64,000 bases of DNA, from positions 66,845,842 through 66,909,841 of the forward strand of contig OZ038488.1 in assembly GCA_964036315.1 (NCBI GenBank), given 5' to 3'. The notes beneath the pieces are model-generated. The model saw only the letters and a list, made by a program, of their open reading frames with translations, was not told the origin of the DNA and did not search any database. Below, one piece after another: positions 55,535 to 64,000 of the stretch. This stretch comes from Acanthosepion esculentum. Lineage: Eukaryota > Mollusca > Cephalopoda > Sepiida > Sepiidae. Numbering within the stretch: position 1 is the first letter of the stretch; each line of letters opens with the position of its first letter. Position numbers and translations under genes: made by a program.

Positions 55535-56015
55535 TCATCTCACCCCAAGTAAGGCAATAATGACATTAAAACGCAATGGGTTTACTGGGAGTGAAAGAGA
55601 ATCGGAAGATTTTAGTGGGCAGAAAGTTCAATAAAAGGACAGGTTCCAGGAAGACAAATGGCGATTGACGTTACATTTCAGGTTTTGAAGATTGTAGGTG
55701 ATAGAGAAGTAAGAAACCGGAAGAGAGTTCTACAGGTGAGAAGTGCGAGAAAAGAAACTCTTGGAATAGAAAGTCACGATTATCATCTAGCTATTCCAAT
55801 AGTAAAATGATGAGATCTAATTGTTAATCTTGTAGTACGTTTAAATTGATGCGGTCGAGATACCAAGGAAAATAGCCATGAAAATACTTATAGAAAAGAC
55901 AGAGGGAAGCCACGTCAAAGCGGCGGGAAAGAGACGGAAGTCGAGATGCCAGGTCAGGGACGATAACATTACTGGCACTTTGAATTATCACACTACGGGA
56001 GGCGTCCATTATTAT
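55535..56015 (-). mobile_element. CR1/Jockey-group LINE 3' end
   Basis: The minus frame 55824-56009 reads MDASRSVIIQSASNVIVPDL, ASRLPSLSRRFDVASLCLFY, KYFHGYFP, the conserved post-RT block, followed by the ORF tail in another frame and the TTGCCTTACTTGGGGTGA terminus. Confidence 0.8.
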
Positions 56016-56154
56016 TTCCCGAGGTTAGCATAAAGAATAAAACCACAAGTGTTGATCCCCTGGTGAGGATCGAACTCAATCGTGCTAATGGTCTGCGAAA
56101 CTAGCTTACTAACAGGATTTACTAAACTTATTACATTTTTGAGGTTAAAATTAT

Positions 56155-56300
56155 TTTAATGCTACAACCGAGTCAGTTATGTGCCATGTGTGATATACGC
56201 TTAGGCGATCATGTATCATTCGATAAATGACTGACGAGGCAGATTTTTTTTCTCGCAGTAGGTTGCCATTTCTTTCTGCAGTCGACCAGTTGACATCCAA
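56155..56300 (-). mobile_element. SINE family S tail
   Basis: Plus text GAGTCAGTTATGTGCCATG through TGACGAGGCAGATTTTTTT is the inverse of the tail at 20500-20630. The head is replaced by the purine-rich minisatellite. Confidence 0.75.
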
Positions 56301-56329
56301 GGCTAAAGAATATGGTAGAAAAAAGATAG

Positions 56330-57015
56330 TGAGGAACGGACTTGAATAGAATGGCAGAAAAAATAAACACGAATAGAAAAAAGGAAAAAAGAAAGGAAAA
56401 AAGAAAGGAAAAAAAGAAGGAAGAAAAACAAATAATTGATGTAAAAGAAACGAAAAGAAACGATACAAAAAAGGAAAAAAGAAAGGAAAAAAGAAGGTAG
56501 AAAGAAAGATAAATATTTGAAGTAAAAGAAACGAAAAGAAACGATACAAAAAAAAGGAAAAATGAAAGGAAAAAGAAGGAAGAAAGAAAGAAAGACAAAT
56601 AATTGATGTAAAAGAAACGATACAAAAAAGGAAAAAAGAAAGGAAAAAGAAGAAAGAAAGATAAATAATTGATGTAAAAGAAACGATACAAAAAATGAAA
56701 AAAGAAAAGAAAAAAGAAGGAAGAAAGAAAGATGGACAAATAATTGATGTAAAAGAAACGATAGAAAAAAGGAAAAAAGAAAGGAAAAAAGTAGGAGGAA
56801 GAAAGAAAGAAAGACAAATAATTGATGTAAAAGAAACGAAAAGAAACGATAGAAAAAAGGAAAAAAGAAATGAAAAAAAGAAGGAAGAAAGACAAATAAT
56901 TGATGTAAAAGAAACGTAAAGAAACGATACAAAAAAGGAAAAAAGAAAGGAGAAATAGAAGGAAGAAACAAAGACAAATAATTGAAGTAAAAGAATAAAA
57001 AAAAACAAAACGATA
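56330..57015. repeat. Purine-rich minisatellite, about eight units
   Basis: The unit core ATAATTGATGTAAAAGAAAC recurs at about 56432, 56516, 56602, 56667, 56742, 56820, 56899 and 56981, spacing 65-86 bp, with variable (AAAAGAAACG) insertions and AAGGAAAAAAGAAAGG filler. Phe-rich minus-strand frames are artefacts. Confidence 0.9.
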
Positions 57016-57329
57016 CAAACAGAATGGAATAAATAATTCCTTGTATTTGCAGCTGTTGTCTTACATTTTCTTGAGTGCATGTCTGTAAATGTGGGTATCG
57101 ATTGGCACGTCTCAGGATCTTTTACTCTTCTCAGTTGTGTTCGTATCTGCAGCATATCCTCGTGCATAAATACCGCCTTCCTTGCAACTTTTCATGAGGT
57201 CAGTTCTGAGACATTATAAAACTTGCAATGCATATCGTTTCGTTTCTTGCATGCATAAAAAAAATGTGTGTTGAAACGAAGAAAATTGCTTAGGCTTTTC
57301 AAATAATAATAATAATAATCCATGTCAAC
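57016..57329. other. Unannotated spacer
   Basis: No feature beyond a short (TAA)n at 57303-57319. Confidence 0.5.
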
Positions 57330-57830
57330 TGTTAATAAAAAAATCTACGAAAATTTATACATAAAATGAGTAAATTTTCAAAATATTGCGAATAAACGCA
57401 CAAAATGAACCATAGCTCGGAAAAGGTGGTTATCGGATGGTGCAAGGTCTGAAATGTAGGCAAATTGAGGCAGCGCTTACAGCTCCTGAAGTTCTTCGAT
57501 TTTACACTTGGTTTCATTGGCAGTGTGTGTTGGAGCATCATCACGCTATAGGAGTGCCCGTTTTCGATTGACCAATGGCGGGTTCCGGGCTTTCAAATCA
57601 TTATATACGCGCTGCAGTTGTTGAGCTTTATAGCGTTCACAACATGACCATCTGGGACAAGTTCAAAGTGCAAAGCCTCCTCGAAATTCCACCAAACACA
57701 CAACATGTCCATCTGTTCAAATCGCTCTGAAGCCTGGCCGGACTTATTAGGATTACGAAAATAGATCCATTTTTTCATCTACAATTACAATACAAAAATA
57801 CTTGATAAAAAAAATTAAAAAAATAGCGTC
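57330..57830 (-). mobile_element. mariner transposase fragment, minus strand
   Basis: KKWIYFRNPNKSGQ (the KW.....NP box after the first Asp), DMLCVWWNFEEALHFELVPD and VVNA lie in one frame, then MLQHTLPMKPSVKSK and a decayed third-Asp region (LHHPITTFSELWF, where the Asp of SD has been lost) in another. The N-terminal HTH is absent. Confidence 0.75.
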
Positions 57831-57839
57831 CGGAACTAT

Positions 57840-58140
57840 CCAATCGGAAGGGTGCAGTTTTCCATGAAGACAACGCCAGGGCCCTCATCTCGTCCCAGAC
57901 TTGGCACAGCTCGAAATACTAACCTCAGCTTGCACCTTAGGATTGCCGGTTACTTGGATCCCTAAAATATCTTAATGGGAAGAATCTCCATTCTCTGGGA
58001 GTCTGTAAAACCATCACGTCCAGTTGATCGCCCAGAAATATACCAAATTCTAGGAATCATGCAACTGCTCCGAAGATGGCGAAACGTATATGTTCGAATA
58101 AATCTATGTACAAATATCTAAATATTGACTTTTGTCTCGA
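57840..58140 (+). mobile_element. mariner transposase C-terminal fragment, plus strand
   Basis: VFHEDNARALISSQTWH is the second catalytic Asp box, then LAP.DCRLLGSLKYLNGKNL (third Asp retained as DC) and a C-terminal AP.MAKR tail. It lies in the opposite orientation to the adjacent mariner piece, and the sequences differ, so these are two subfamilies rather than one inverted element. Confidence 0.65.
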
Positions 58141-58359
58141 TCCAGTACCTGGCAAAGATGCACCGGGGTACGTCATCAGCGATATTAATACTGGATTAAT
58201 TTAGGGTCTTTCAGTATCATACCGTTTCGCCCTCCTGGCCCCGCCATCGTTCATAATGCATCCTAGCAGCAAATCTACCTCAGTTTTTCGAATCTCTCTA
58301 CTGCACACACACACGTACCCAAATGTTTTCTTATTTATCTTCTTTTTTTTTTACAGTAA

Positions 58360-58680
58360 GGTTCACCCTGTACAAGCCCCGGGGCCACTCGAGATAGAGG
58401 GTTACGTTAGGAGGCAGTTGTATGGATAGGAGAGGAAGATAACGGTTGACCCTAGAATTGTACAGGTCAGGACTGTAGTGATCGGGGAAACATCCTCTTG
58501 AAAGTCAATTCCACAGAGCAGTGGTTCTCGGGAAGAAGCTGCTCGACTGGAACTTACTTCTCACCGATGGAATACGGAAGGAATATGTAGGGGGTGCTAC
58601 AATATAAGTGACATGGCGGGTCCTTGCTGTGCTGGTAGAAGCCTAGCGGAACCAAGGAATGTAATCTATATCTGTTTTTA
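58360..58680 (-). mobile_element. CR1/Jockey-group LINE 3' end, divergent subfamily
   Basis: Second copy of the subfamily at 24150-24435, with blocks GATAACGGTTGACCCTAG, GTCAATTCCACAGAGCAG and TGGTTCTCGGGAAGAAGC. No long frame remains. Confidence 0.55.
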
Positions 58681-59014
58681 TTTATCTCGCAAAATCTAAA
58701 CCATTTTCTTCTTCTTCTTCTTCTTCTTCTTCTTTCTCTACCAGGTATTTTTATGCTAATTCAAAAGTGCAATCCCTGCCGTCTGGAATTGACATCATTA
58801 ATGTGGAATTGACATCATTAATGCGCATAAACATGTCTATATTTCTGCATTTCAAATCCCATTCATGTGTTCTCTGTTAATTTATTCTGTTACAATAGTG
58901 AAACACTCACACCTGGCAAATTAGATCCTAAGGGATTCTTAACCTGATCACAACCGAATGTAAAACCAGGTAATTAGATTTTAGGTATGTTCTGCTTGAA
59001 TAAAAATCTAACAA

Positions 59015-59057
<43 letters not shown>

Positions 59058-59435
59058 TTCAGCCTATTCATCCATCTAGCTAGTTAGATAGCTAGCTATC
59101 TGCCTGATGCCTCGTCGCACATAAGATTTTCACGGAACGTCTCCACTCTGCTTTCTCCGCATTATATATTTACGAGCTGAACATAATCTACCCCGAAGCT
59201 ACAGAATCTATCACCTGATGACGAACTAAACTGAAATAGTAATTATCATCAAGTTTAACTTGATAAATATTACCCTCTAGCGAGGTGCCCTTTATGATAT
59301 CTACTTAGCTCGACACAAGGCATATAAGTATGTGCATCGAACCCACATAATCAGTGATTCCCTCTAGGAGATACCAGATCAGGAGAATCGAATTTAATGT
59401 AAAGAAAGAAAAAAACAAAACATTATTCGATGGTT
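58681..59435. other. Spacer with (CTT)n and (TATC)n
   Basis: CTT repeats at 58706-58734, a 20-bp direct repeat GTGGAATTGACATCATTAAT-like at 58780-58821, TATC repeats at 59015-59056 and a self-complementary TAGCTAGTTAGATAGCTAGC stretch near 59077. No gene. Confidence 0.7.
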
Positions 59436-59945
59436 GGTTAGGTGGTTAATTTTGTTTAGCGGCATATCAACATCTCTATGGGTTTATTTAATATCGAAAT
59501 CTAAATATTTTGTACGCAATTTTATGACTTCAACTGCAGATATTTTGTACCCAGTTTTATACTTTCGAAGTAAAGGTATGCTTATTAGTTATATTCTTTG
59601 TAGTTTATAAAATATATTGTTGGTAATTTTAGTATGAAAAGGTATTTTTATATTTTTTTTAGTGTTGCATTGATAGTCATTTTACTATAAAAATATATTG
59701 TTGGTTATTTTAGTATGAAAAGGTATTTTTATATTTTTTTTAGTGTTGCATTGATTATCATTTTACTAAAAAAAATATATTGTTGGTTATTTTATTATAA
59801 AATTTTCTTTGGGTTTAGCTGGGACCCTAACATGTGCTACCATTCCGGGTCAGAGTGGACATGGGAACAAAAACAATTAATAAATGCTTCCACGCTCCTC
59901 AAAACCTCCAGTCTCCAGATCAGAGGCCTTGCTGCCCGGTGTAGC
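59436..59945 (-). mobile_element. Short interspersed element, family U1, copy 3
   Basis: Third U1 copy with conserved head (GAGCGTGGAAGC on minus) and terminus (GATATGCCGCTAAACAAAAT on minus). The variable middle is an 81-82 bp tandem repeat, TATATTGTTGG recurring at 59613, 59694 and 59776. Confidence 0.7.
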
Positions 59946-60834
59946 TAACATTATTCGACAGACAATTTTGAAGCGTAAAGTTAACGCCGAGAAACATGCT
60001 TATTGATAATCAATAATGTTTTAAAAAAGGTTGTTCGATAGAAAGTTTTAGGCATAAATGTTGAAAGAAATTCCGAGAAGCATGCTTATTGATAATCTTT
60101 TGTATAACGAAAGATTTTCAGGTCTAACGGCCAAAGGTTACTGAAAAAAAGGTGTAGTGATAATATTCGATTAACAAGTCTGGTTGGTTTTACGAAGAAT
60201 CAAATATTTATTTATAACATCATTTATGATATGATATGACTAAACATAGACACAACAACAAAACTACTTACGACAAGCGGACTTATTCTTATGTTTTAAA
60301 TTGATTTAGGCATGAACTTACAGATTAAATCATTTTTGTAAGAATAAATTAAGCTAGCCCAAAAGTTCTTAGTTAATAATTAGGGAGTGCCTGTACATTT
60401 ATTCAACTCGTTATTCCTTTTGGAATTAATTTGTTTATTGTTTGAAAACATTAACGAAAAATCAGAAGCTAGGCAAAAGGACTTGACATTAAGCTCACGT
60501 AGTGTCTAAAAACTTTCTGTTTGGTTGAGACAGAAAAAATTAATTTTCTTTGTCAAGGAAGACGCTGACGATAAAAAAATGGCTTTTATTACGAGAATCA
60601 AAATGAAAAATTCATCACTAGATCAAGAACGGTCTTCAACATCTCAACCCAAATGGAAAATGCTGGGAAAAGGGTCACTGTGTTTGAAGAGATTCAGGCG
60701 GAATCATTCCGATTTGATGGTGTGTAGGTAAACTGTTATTGCGCAAAACTATAGTGAGAAACTGGCTCGTTTGAAAGACACATTAGAATTAGAATAGAAA
60801 ATTAGTTGGTTAGCAGTTCATAAGATTTCTTCTT
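59946..60834. other. AT-rich spacer, nothing recognised
   Basis: An imperfect duplication (GAGAAACATGCTTATTGATA and GAGAAGCATGCTTATTGATA, 60 bp-plus units) lies at 59990-60100. No gene. Confidence 0.5.
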
Positions 60835-61655
60835 CGTCTATATGCCGTGTCCCTTCAAATTTGGCGATTATAAATCTCCACAACTTCCTACCATTTGTAG
60901 CTTTCAGCAAGTTCTATCTTTTCACTATTTATCCCACTCGCTGTTAGGTAGGTTGCTCGCTGTTTCCCTTTGTTCCTCTTGCCGTCAATATGTTCTGTGA
61001 GTTTCAAATTCTCTGAGCACTCTTTCCTCATTATGTGCTCCAAAAAATTTGAATTTCACTTTCTGATTGTAAGTATAAGCATTATCGTTAAAAATTCCTT
61101 TTTACCCACATGTTCAGTCCATGGTATTCTCAGCATCCTTCTGTTGAAACACACTTTTGTTACTTCAAGTCTCTTTCGCTTTAAATAACCCGCAAAAGAT
61201 TGATAAGCCGTAAGAAAGAAAACACTCAAATCAATCACATGTAATATCTGTGGTATGCCCAGCATTTGTTGGTAGAACCACATATTTGTCGTTTCAAGTT
61301 TCTTTTTCGTCTGCCATTTCTGAAGACTGATATTACATGGCAGTTGAGCACTCTTTTCTTTTATGTCTATCGAAAGTTTCCTGTTTTTTAATACTTTGCT
61401 TATCTTTTGGAATATTCCAATGCACCTTCGGATTTCGGTGCCATATTTTAAGTCCTCTGTTAAAACACCTCCCAAATGTGTAAATGCCCATATTTGTTTG
61501 ATTTTGGTGCCTCCAATTCGTAGGTCGCATTTTGGGCCGTTCCTATTGCTGGCAACCATATATTCTGTCTTTTTACAATTGATGTTTAGTCATTTCTTTT
61601 TACATTCATTTATTACCTTCTCTAGGGGTTCCTGCAGTTTAATGAAGCTATGAAT
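60835..61655 (-). mobile_element. RTE-like LINE fragment, longest open remnant
   Basis: The minus frame 61056-61559 is open for 167 codons: CDLRIGGTKIKQIWAFTHLG, GVLTEDLKYGTEIRRCIGIF, QKISKVLKNRKLSIDIKEKS, then WFYQQMLGIPQI duplicated as CFNRRMLRIPWTEHVGKKE. This is the C-terminal segment after the RT palm in the dominant LINE. The duplicated IPW block shows an internal tandem duplication of about 130 bp (61100-61200 and 61240-61330). The RT palm and endonuclease are absent. Confidence 0.8.
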
Positions 61656-62110
61656 TCAGATAAAATATTTTTGTTAACAATGCTGGTAACTTATGCAAAA
61701 AGCTCAGTATATTGAATAATAACGAATTTGCTTTGCAAGAATAATCAAGCGGAATAAAACTTTATTGATAATCGGCATTGCTCTCATGTAATCCGATATT
61801 ACCCAACAGAACATAAGCAGAGACGCCATTAATAATAGCATCACTTATCAGAGCAATAACCGAAGACTGAAGCAATTCAAGGCTCAAGTTTCTTCTTTGT
61901 CTTACCATTTCCTTTGTCATTTTCTCATTTCCTTTTGTAACTTGCGATTATGTTTACGTGGCGTTAATACCGAATAGACAATATCAGAATTTCATACGTT
62001 AAGTGAGGCATTGAATTTAATACGTTAAGTGAGGCATTGCATTTCATATTACGTTGTTCATAAATAACGTCCGGCTATTCGTTTCCTAGAACACCCATCT
62101 ACTAGGGCGA
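61656..62110. other. Spacer with a small tandem duplication
   Basis: ATACGTTAAGTGAGGCATTG is repeated at about 61996 and 62020. Nothing else recognised. Confidence 0.5.
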
Positions 62111-62656
62111 CTAGCGAATCCCTGTTGCAGACGTCTGCTCAGGTACATTTCTGTTTTTTTTTTTTTCAAAACCTACAGAGCCCATCTGTGGTTTATACTG
62201 CACCAATGCTGGGTGGGCCTTAGTTAAACACTCTGGGAGAGAGTGCGTCATACTTTGAAGAAAGGTCAGTACGCTCAAACCCTCGGTCACGCTGATTTGT
62301 GATTTCGTGCTTGCACAATTGGCGACGGCCTCCGAACAGTTACGTCTGCCCAATCTCATTGATAGGGCTTGGGTCATTGTTTGTTTTTTCAGGCACTTTC
62401 CAAGGATGCCACTCACTGGCATCGCCTTCAAGAAATCTCCTTTCTGATAAATTGATCCTTTGAAACTTGGTCTCAAATATTGGAGAGTGGACGTTCTAAC
62501 ACGTGCACATATTGCAATTGAATCAACTTCGGCGAACTGAAGATTAAATAGCAAATAAAATGATTGGGTCTGTGCATCGTTGTGATCAGTTTTAACTTCA
62601 GGAGCGAATAAAACTGTAGGCGTCTCTTTCCTTGTTGCATACTGCAAAAATCTCAC
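62111..62656 (-). repeat. Unclassified repeat U2 with a 181-codon ORF
   Basis: The longest non-low-complexity open frame in the window after excluding repeats. The composition is protein-like (ATRKETPTVLFAPEVKTDHN, LPECLTKAHPALVQYKPQMG), with no domain or membrane segment recognised and no Cys/His cluster. Part of the DNA (62330-62420) aligns with 26880-27010, so it belongs to a dispersed repeat, most likely a piece of a transposon of a class I do not recognise. An exon of a host gene is less likely. Confidence 0.35.
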
Positions 62657-63229
62657 AAAAGCAATAATTCAACACAGACAATGATGTGCATTCGAATTGT
62701 GTATCCAAATGCAATGACTGTGAGTCAAGTTTAAACAAGTTGCCCGGGATCTTTTTATAATCTTAACTATAGAAGGCCAGCCACATTCGATACTGATCTT
62801 TAGAAAGTATGCGTTTAAGTTGATCCTTTTAAAAGTCATAGGGATTTATCAGAAAGACAAAATGAATATTGTTCAACTACTTGGATTGTAAAGAAAGTCC
62901 TTTTGTATTTGAAGGTAAAAAAATCATCTTTAGTCTTTGTTGAAACTTGACTAATGCATGGAATAATAATGCAAACACAAAATGTAGTTAGAATAAAATG
63001 TATTGAAACAAGAAAGTGTACACAATATTTACATATAGTCTTTTGTATATTTCTGGGAAGACCGTTCCTGGAGAATGTGTTGACTAAGTCGCAGTCTGGC
63101 AGAGTCTCTAGTTGGATCTCTTGATTCGCCTCCATGTCTTCCGGTACCAACCATATTTATATCGTCGGTACTCCGCTATGCAAATTAGGTGGATCCTACC
63201 ACAACAGTCTTAATTGATATATCAAGTTA
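62657..63229. other. Unannotated spacer with a 104-codon minus-strand ORF
   Basis: The frame 62836-63150 (minus) has one hydrophobic stretch (HFILTTFCVCIIIPC) but no family match and no start or splice context. I do not call it a gene. Confidence 0.35.
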
Positions 63230-63430
63230 ATGTTTCCTCTAATCACTGCCAACATAATCCCGTCTATTTGCCAAACTGTTAATCCATCTGGCAATAAATC
63301 GTTCGGGTTGCGATACAAGAAATTCTCTTTACATAGTTCCATAGCAAAAAATCACAAGTTGTTAAGTAAGGTGACCGTGGCGGCCATGTCAGGTCATTCT
63401 ATAAGGGCGACTGCTTCCCCATAATTCAGT
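63230..63430 (-). mobile_element. Tc1/mariner-superfamily transposase C-terminal fragment
   Basis: The minus strand reads TWPPRSPYLTTCDFLLWNYVK then, after a frame change, ENFLYRNPND. The W.PRSP.LT.CDF.LW block contains the third catalytic residue (the Asp of CDF) of a mariner-like group with longer spacing. Only this C-terminal piece remains. Confidence 0.65.
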
Positions 63431-63439
63431 ACTAGCTTT

Positions 63440-64000
63440 TTTTTTTAAAAGTTTATCACCCCAAGCAAGGCTGGAAGCCACTAGCACGCAAGGGGTTACA
63501 GGAGGTTTGGAGGAAGAGCAGATAGGAGTGGTAAAGGAGAGGATGTGGAGAAAGATAGTGGATCGATCAGGGCAAGGGGGTTACAGTAGATTTTGAGCGA
63601 GAGCAGATAGGAATGAAAGGTGAAAGGATGTGGAGAAGGGAAGTGGATAGATCAAGGCAACTGGAGATGTCGATTGACGTTACACTTAAATAGTTGGAGA
63701 TTGTATTTGTCAGGGAAACAGGAATAAGGAAGGGAGTTCCACAGGCGAGATGTGCGAGACATGAAGCTATTGGAGTAGAAGAGACGTCTACATCTAACAG
63801 TTTCAACGGTGAAGGAGTGGGAACAGGATACCAGCCTCGTAGGACGTTTAAATTCATGAGGCCTAGGAACCAGCGAAAGTAGCTCATCGGAGCAGTTACC
63901 GTGAAAGTATTTGTAAAAATGACAGAGCGAGGCAACGTCGCGTTTGTGAGAGAGCGACTGCAGACGAGATGACAGATCAGGGCCAATTACATTGCATATC
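63440..64000 (-). mobile_element. CR1/Jockey-group LINE 3' end, runs off the window
   Basis: The minus strand retains post-RT text (SHKRDVASLCHFYKYFHG, VPRPHEFKRPT, VETVRCRRLFYSNSF), the RTSRLWNSLP motif, FKCNVNRHLQLP and the terminus near 63460. Nearly identical to 1975-2335 over the shared part. The element continues beyond position 64000. Confidence 0.8.

Noticed and set aside
56151..57167. A 338-codon minus-strand open frame with FFYINYLSFF repeats
   Set aside because: It is the reverse strand of a purine-rich minisatellite, open in several frames at once.
59200..59245. CTGATGA followed by GAAA as another hammerhead
   Set aside because: No pairing for stem II or stem I could be found.

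Overview
This window looks like repeat-dominated intergenic or deep intronic DNA from a large animal genome, most likely a coleoid cephalopod of the octopus type. The basis is the repeat content: many decayed copies of a few LINE families, tRNA-derived and 5S-derived SINEs, Penelope-like (PLE) debris, mariner/Tc1 transposases, long (AT)n, (TATC)n, (CTT)n and (TTA)n tracts, and AT-rich filler. The species call is inference. I found no open reading frame that I can defend as a host protein-coding gene. No intact transposon gene was found either: every recognisable transposon ORF is truncated, frameshifted or stopped.

Layout. 0-10 kb: a LINE reverse transcriptase remnant with a YADD box, CR1/Jockey-group LINE 3' ends, an inverted pair of PLE ends, several tRNA-derived SINEs, a long RTE-like LINE fragment holding a GC-rich insert, and a pogo/Tigger-like MITE. 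10-20 kb: a 5S rRNA-tRNA chimeric SINE, a degenerate-to-homogenised satellite with a 101-bp unit, a PLE GIY-YIG endonuclease remnant, a MITE, polypurine low-complexity DNA, and a 220-bp-arm palindrome carrying hammerhead-like motifs. 20-34 kb: four apparently identical 290-bp tandem units spanning a SINE-LINE junction, a mariner relic, dense RTE-like fragments on both strands, a GC-rich SINE with a clear 14-bp target duplication, and a 36-unit 15-bp minisatellite. 34-43 kb: a second 5S-tRNA SINE, an AT-flanked palindrome, a complete-looking type I hammerhead ribozyme in a tRNA-promoter-like retroposon, and R2-like LINE remnants. 43-64 kb: two unclassified dispersed repeat pairs, an endonuclease-RT LINE relic, a Tc1-like element with a lost first catalytic Asp, AT-rich empty DNA, a purine-rich minisatellite, two mariner fragments in opposite orientation, and a LINE 3' end nearly identical to, and inverted relative to, one near the window start.

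The most coherent biology is a Penelope/hammerhead signature. PLE termini, a GIY-YIG domain and several hammerhead folds, one structurally complete, lie mostly beside (AT)n tracts. The second is a SINE family whose head is a near full-length 5S rRNA followed by a tRNA-like unit, in three copies.
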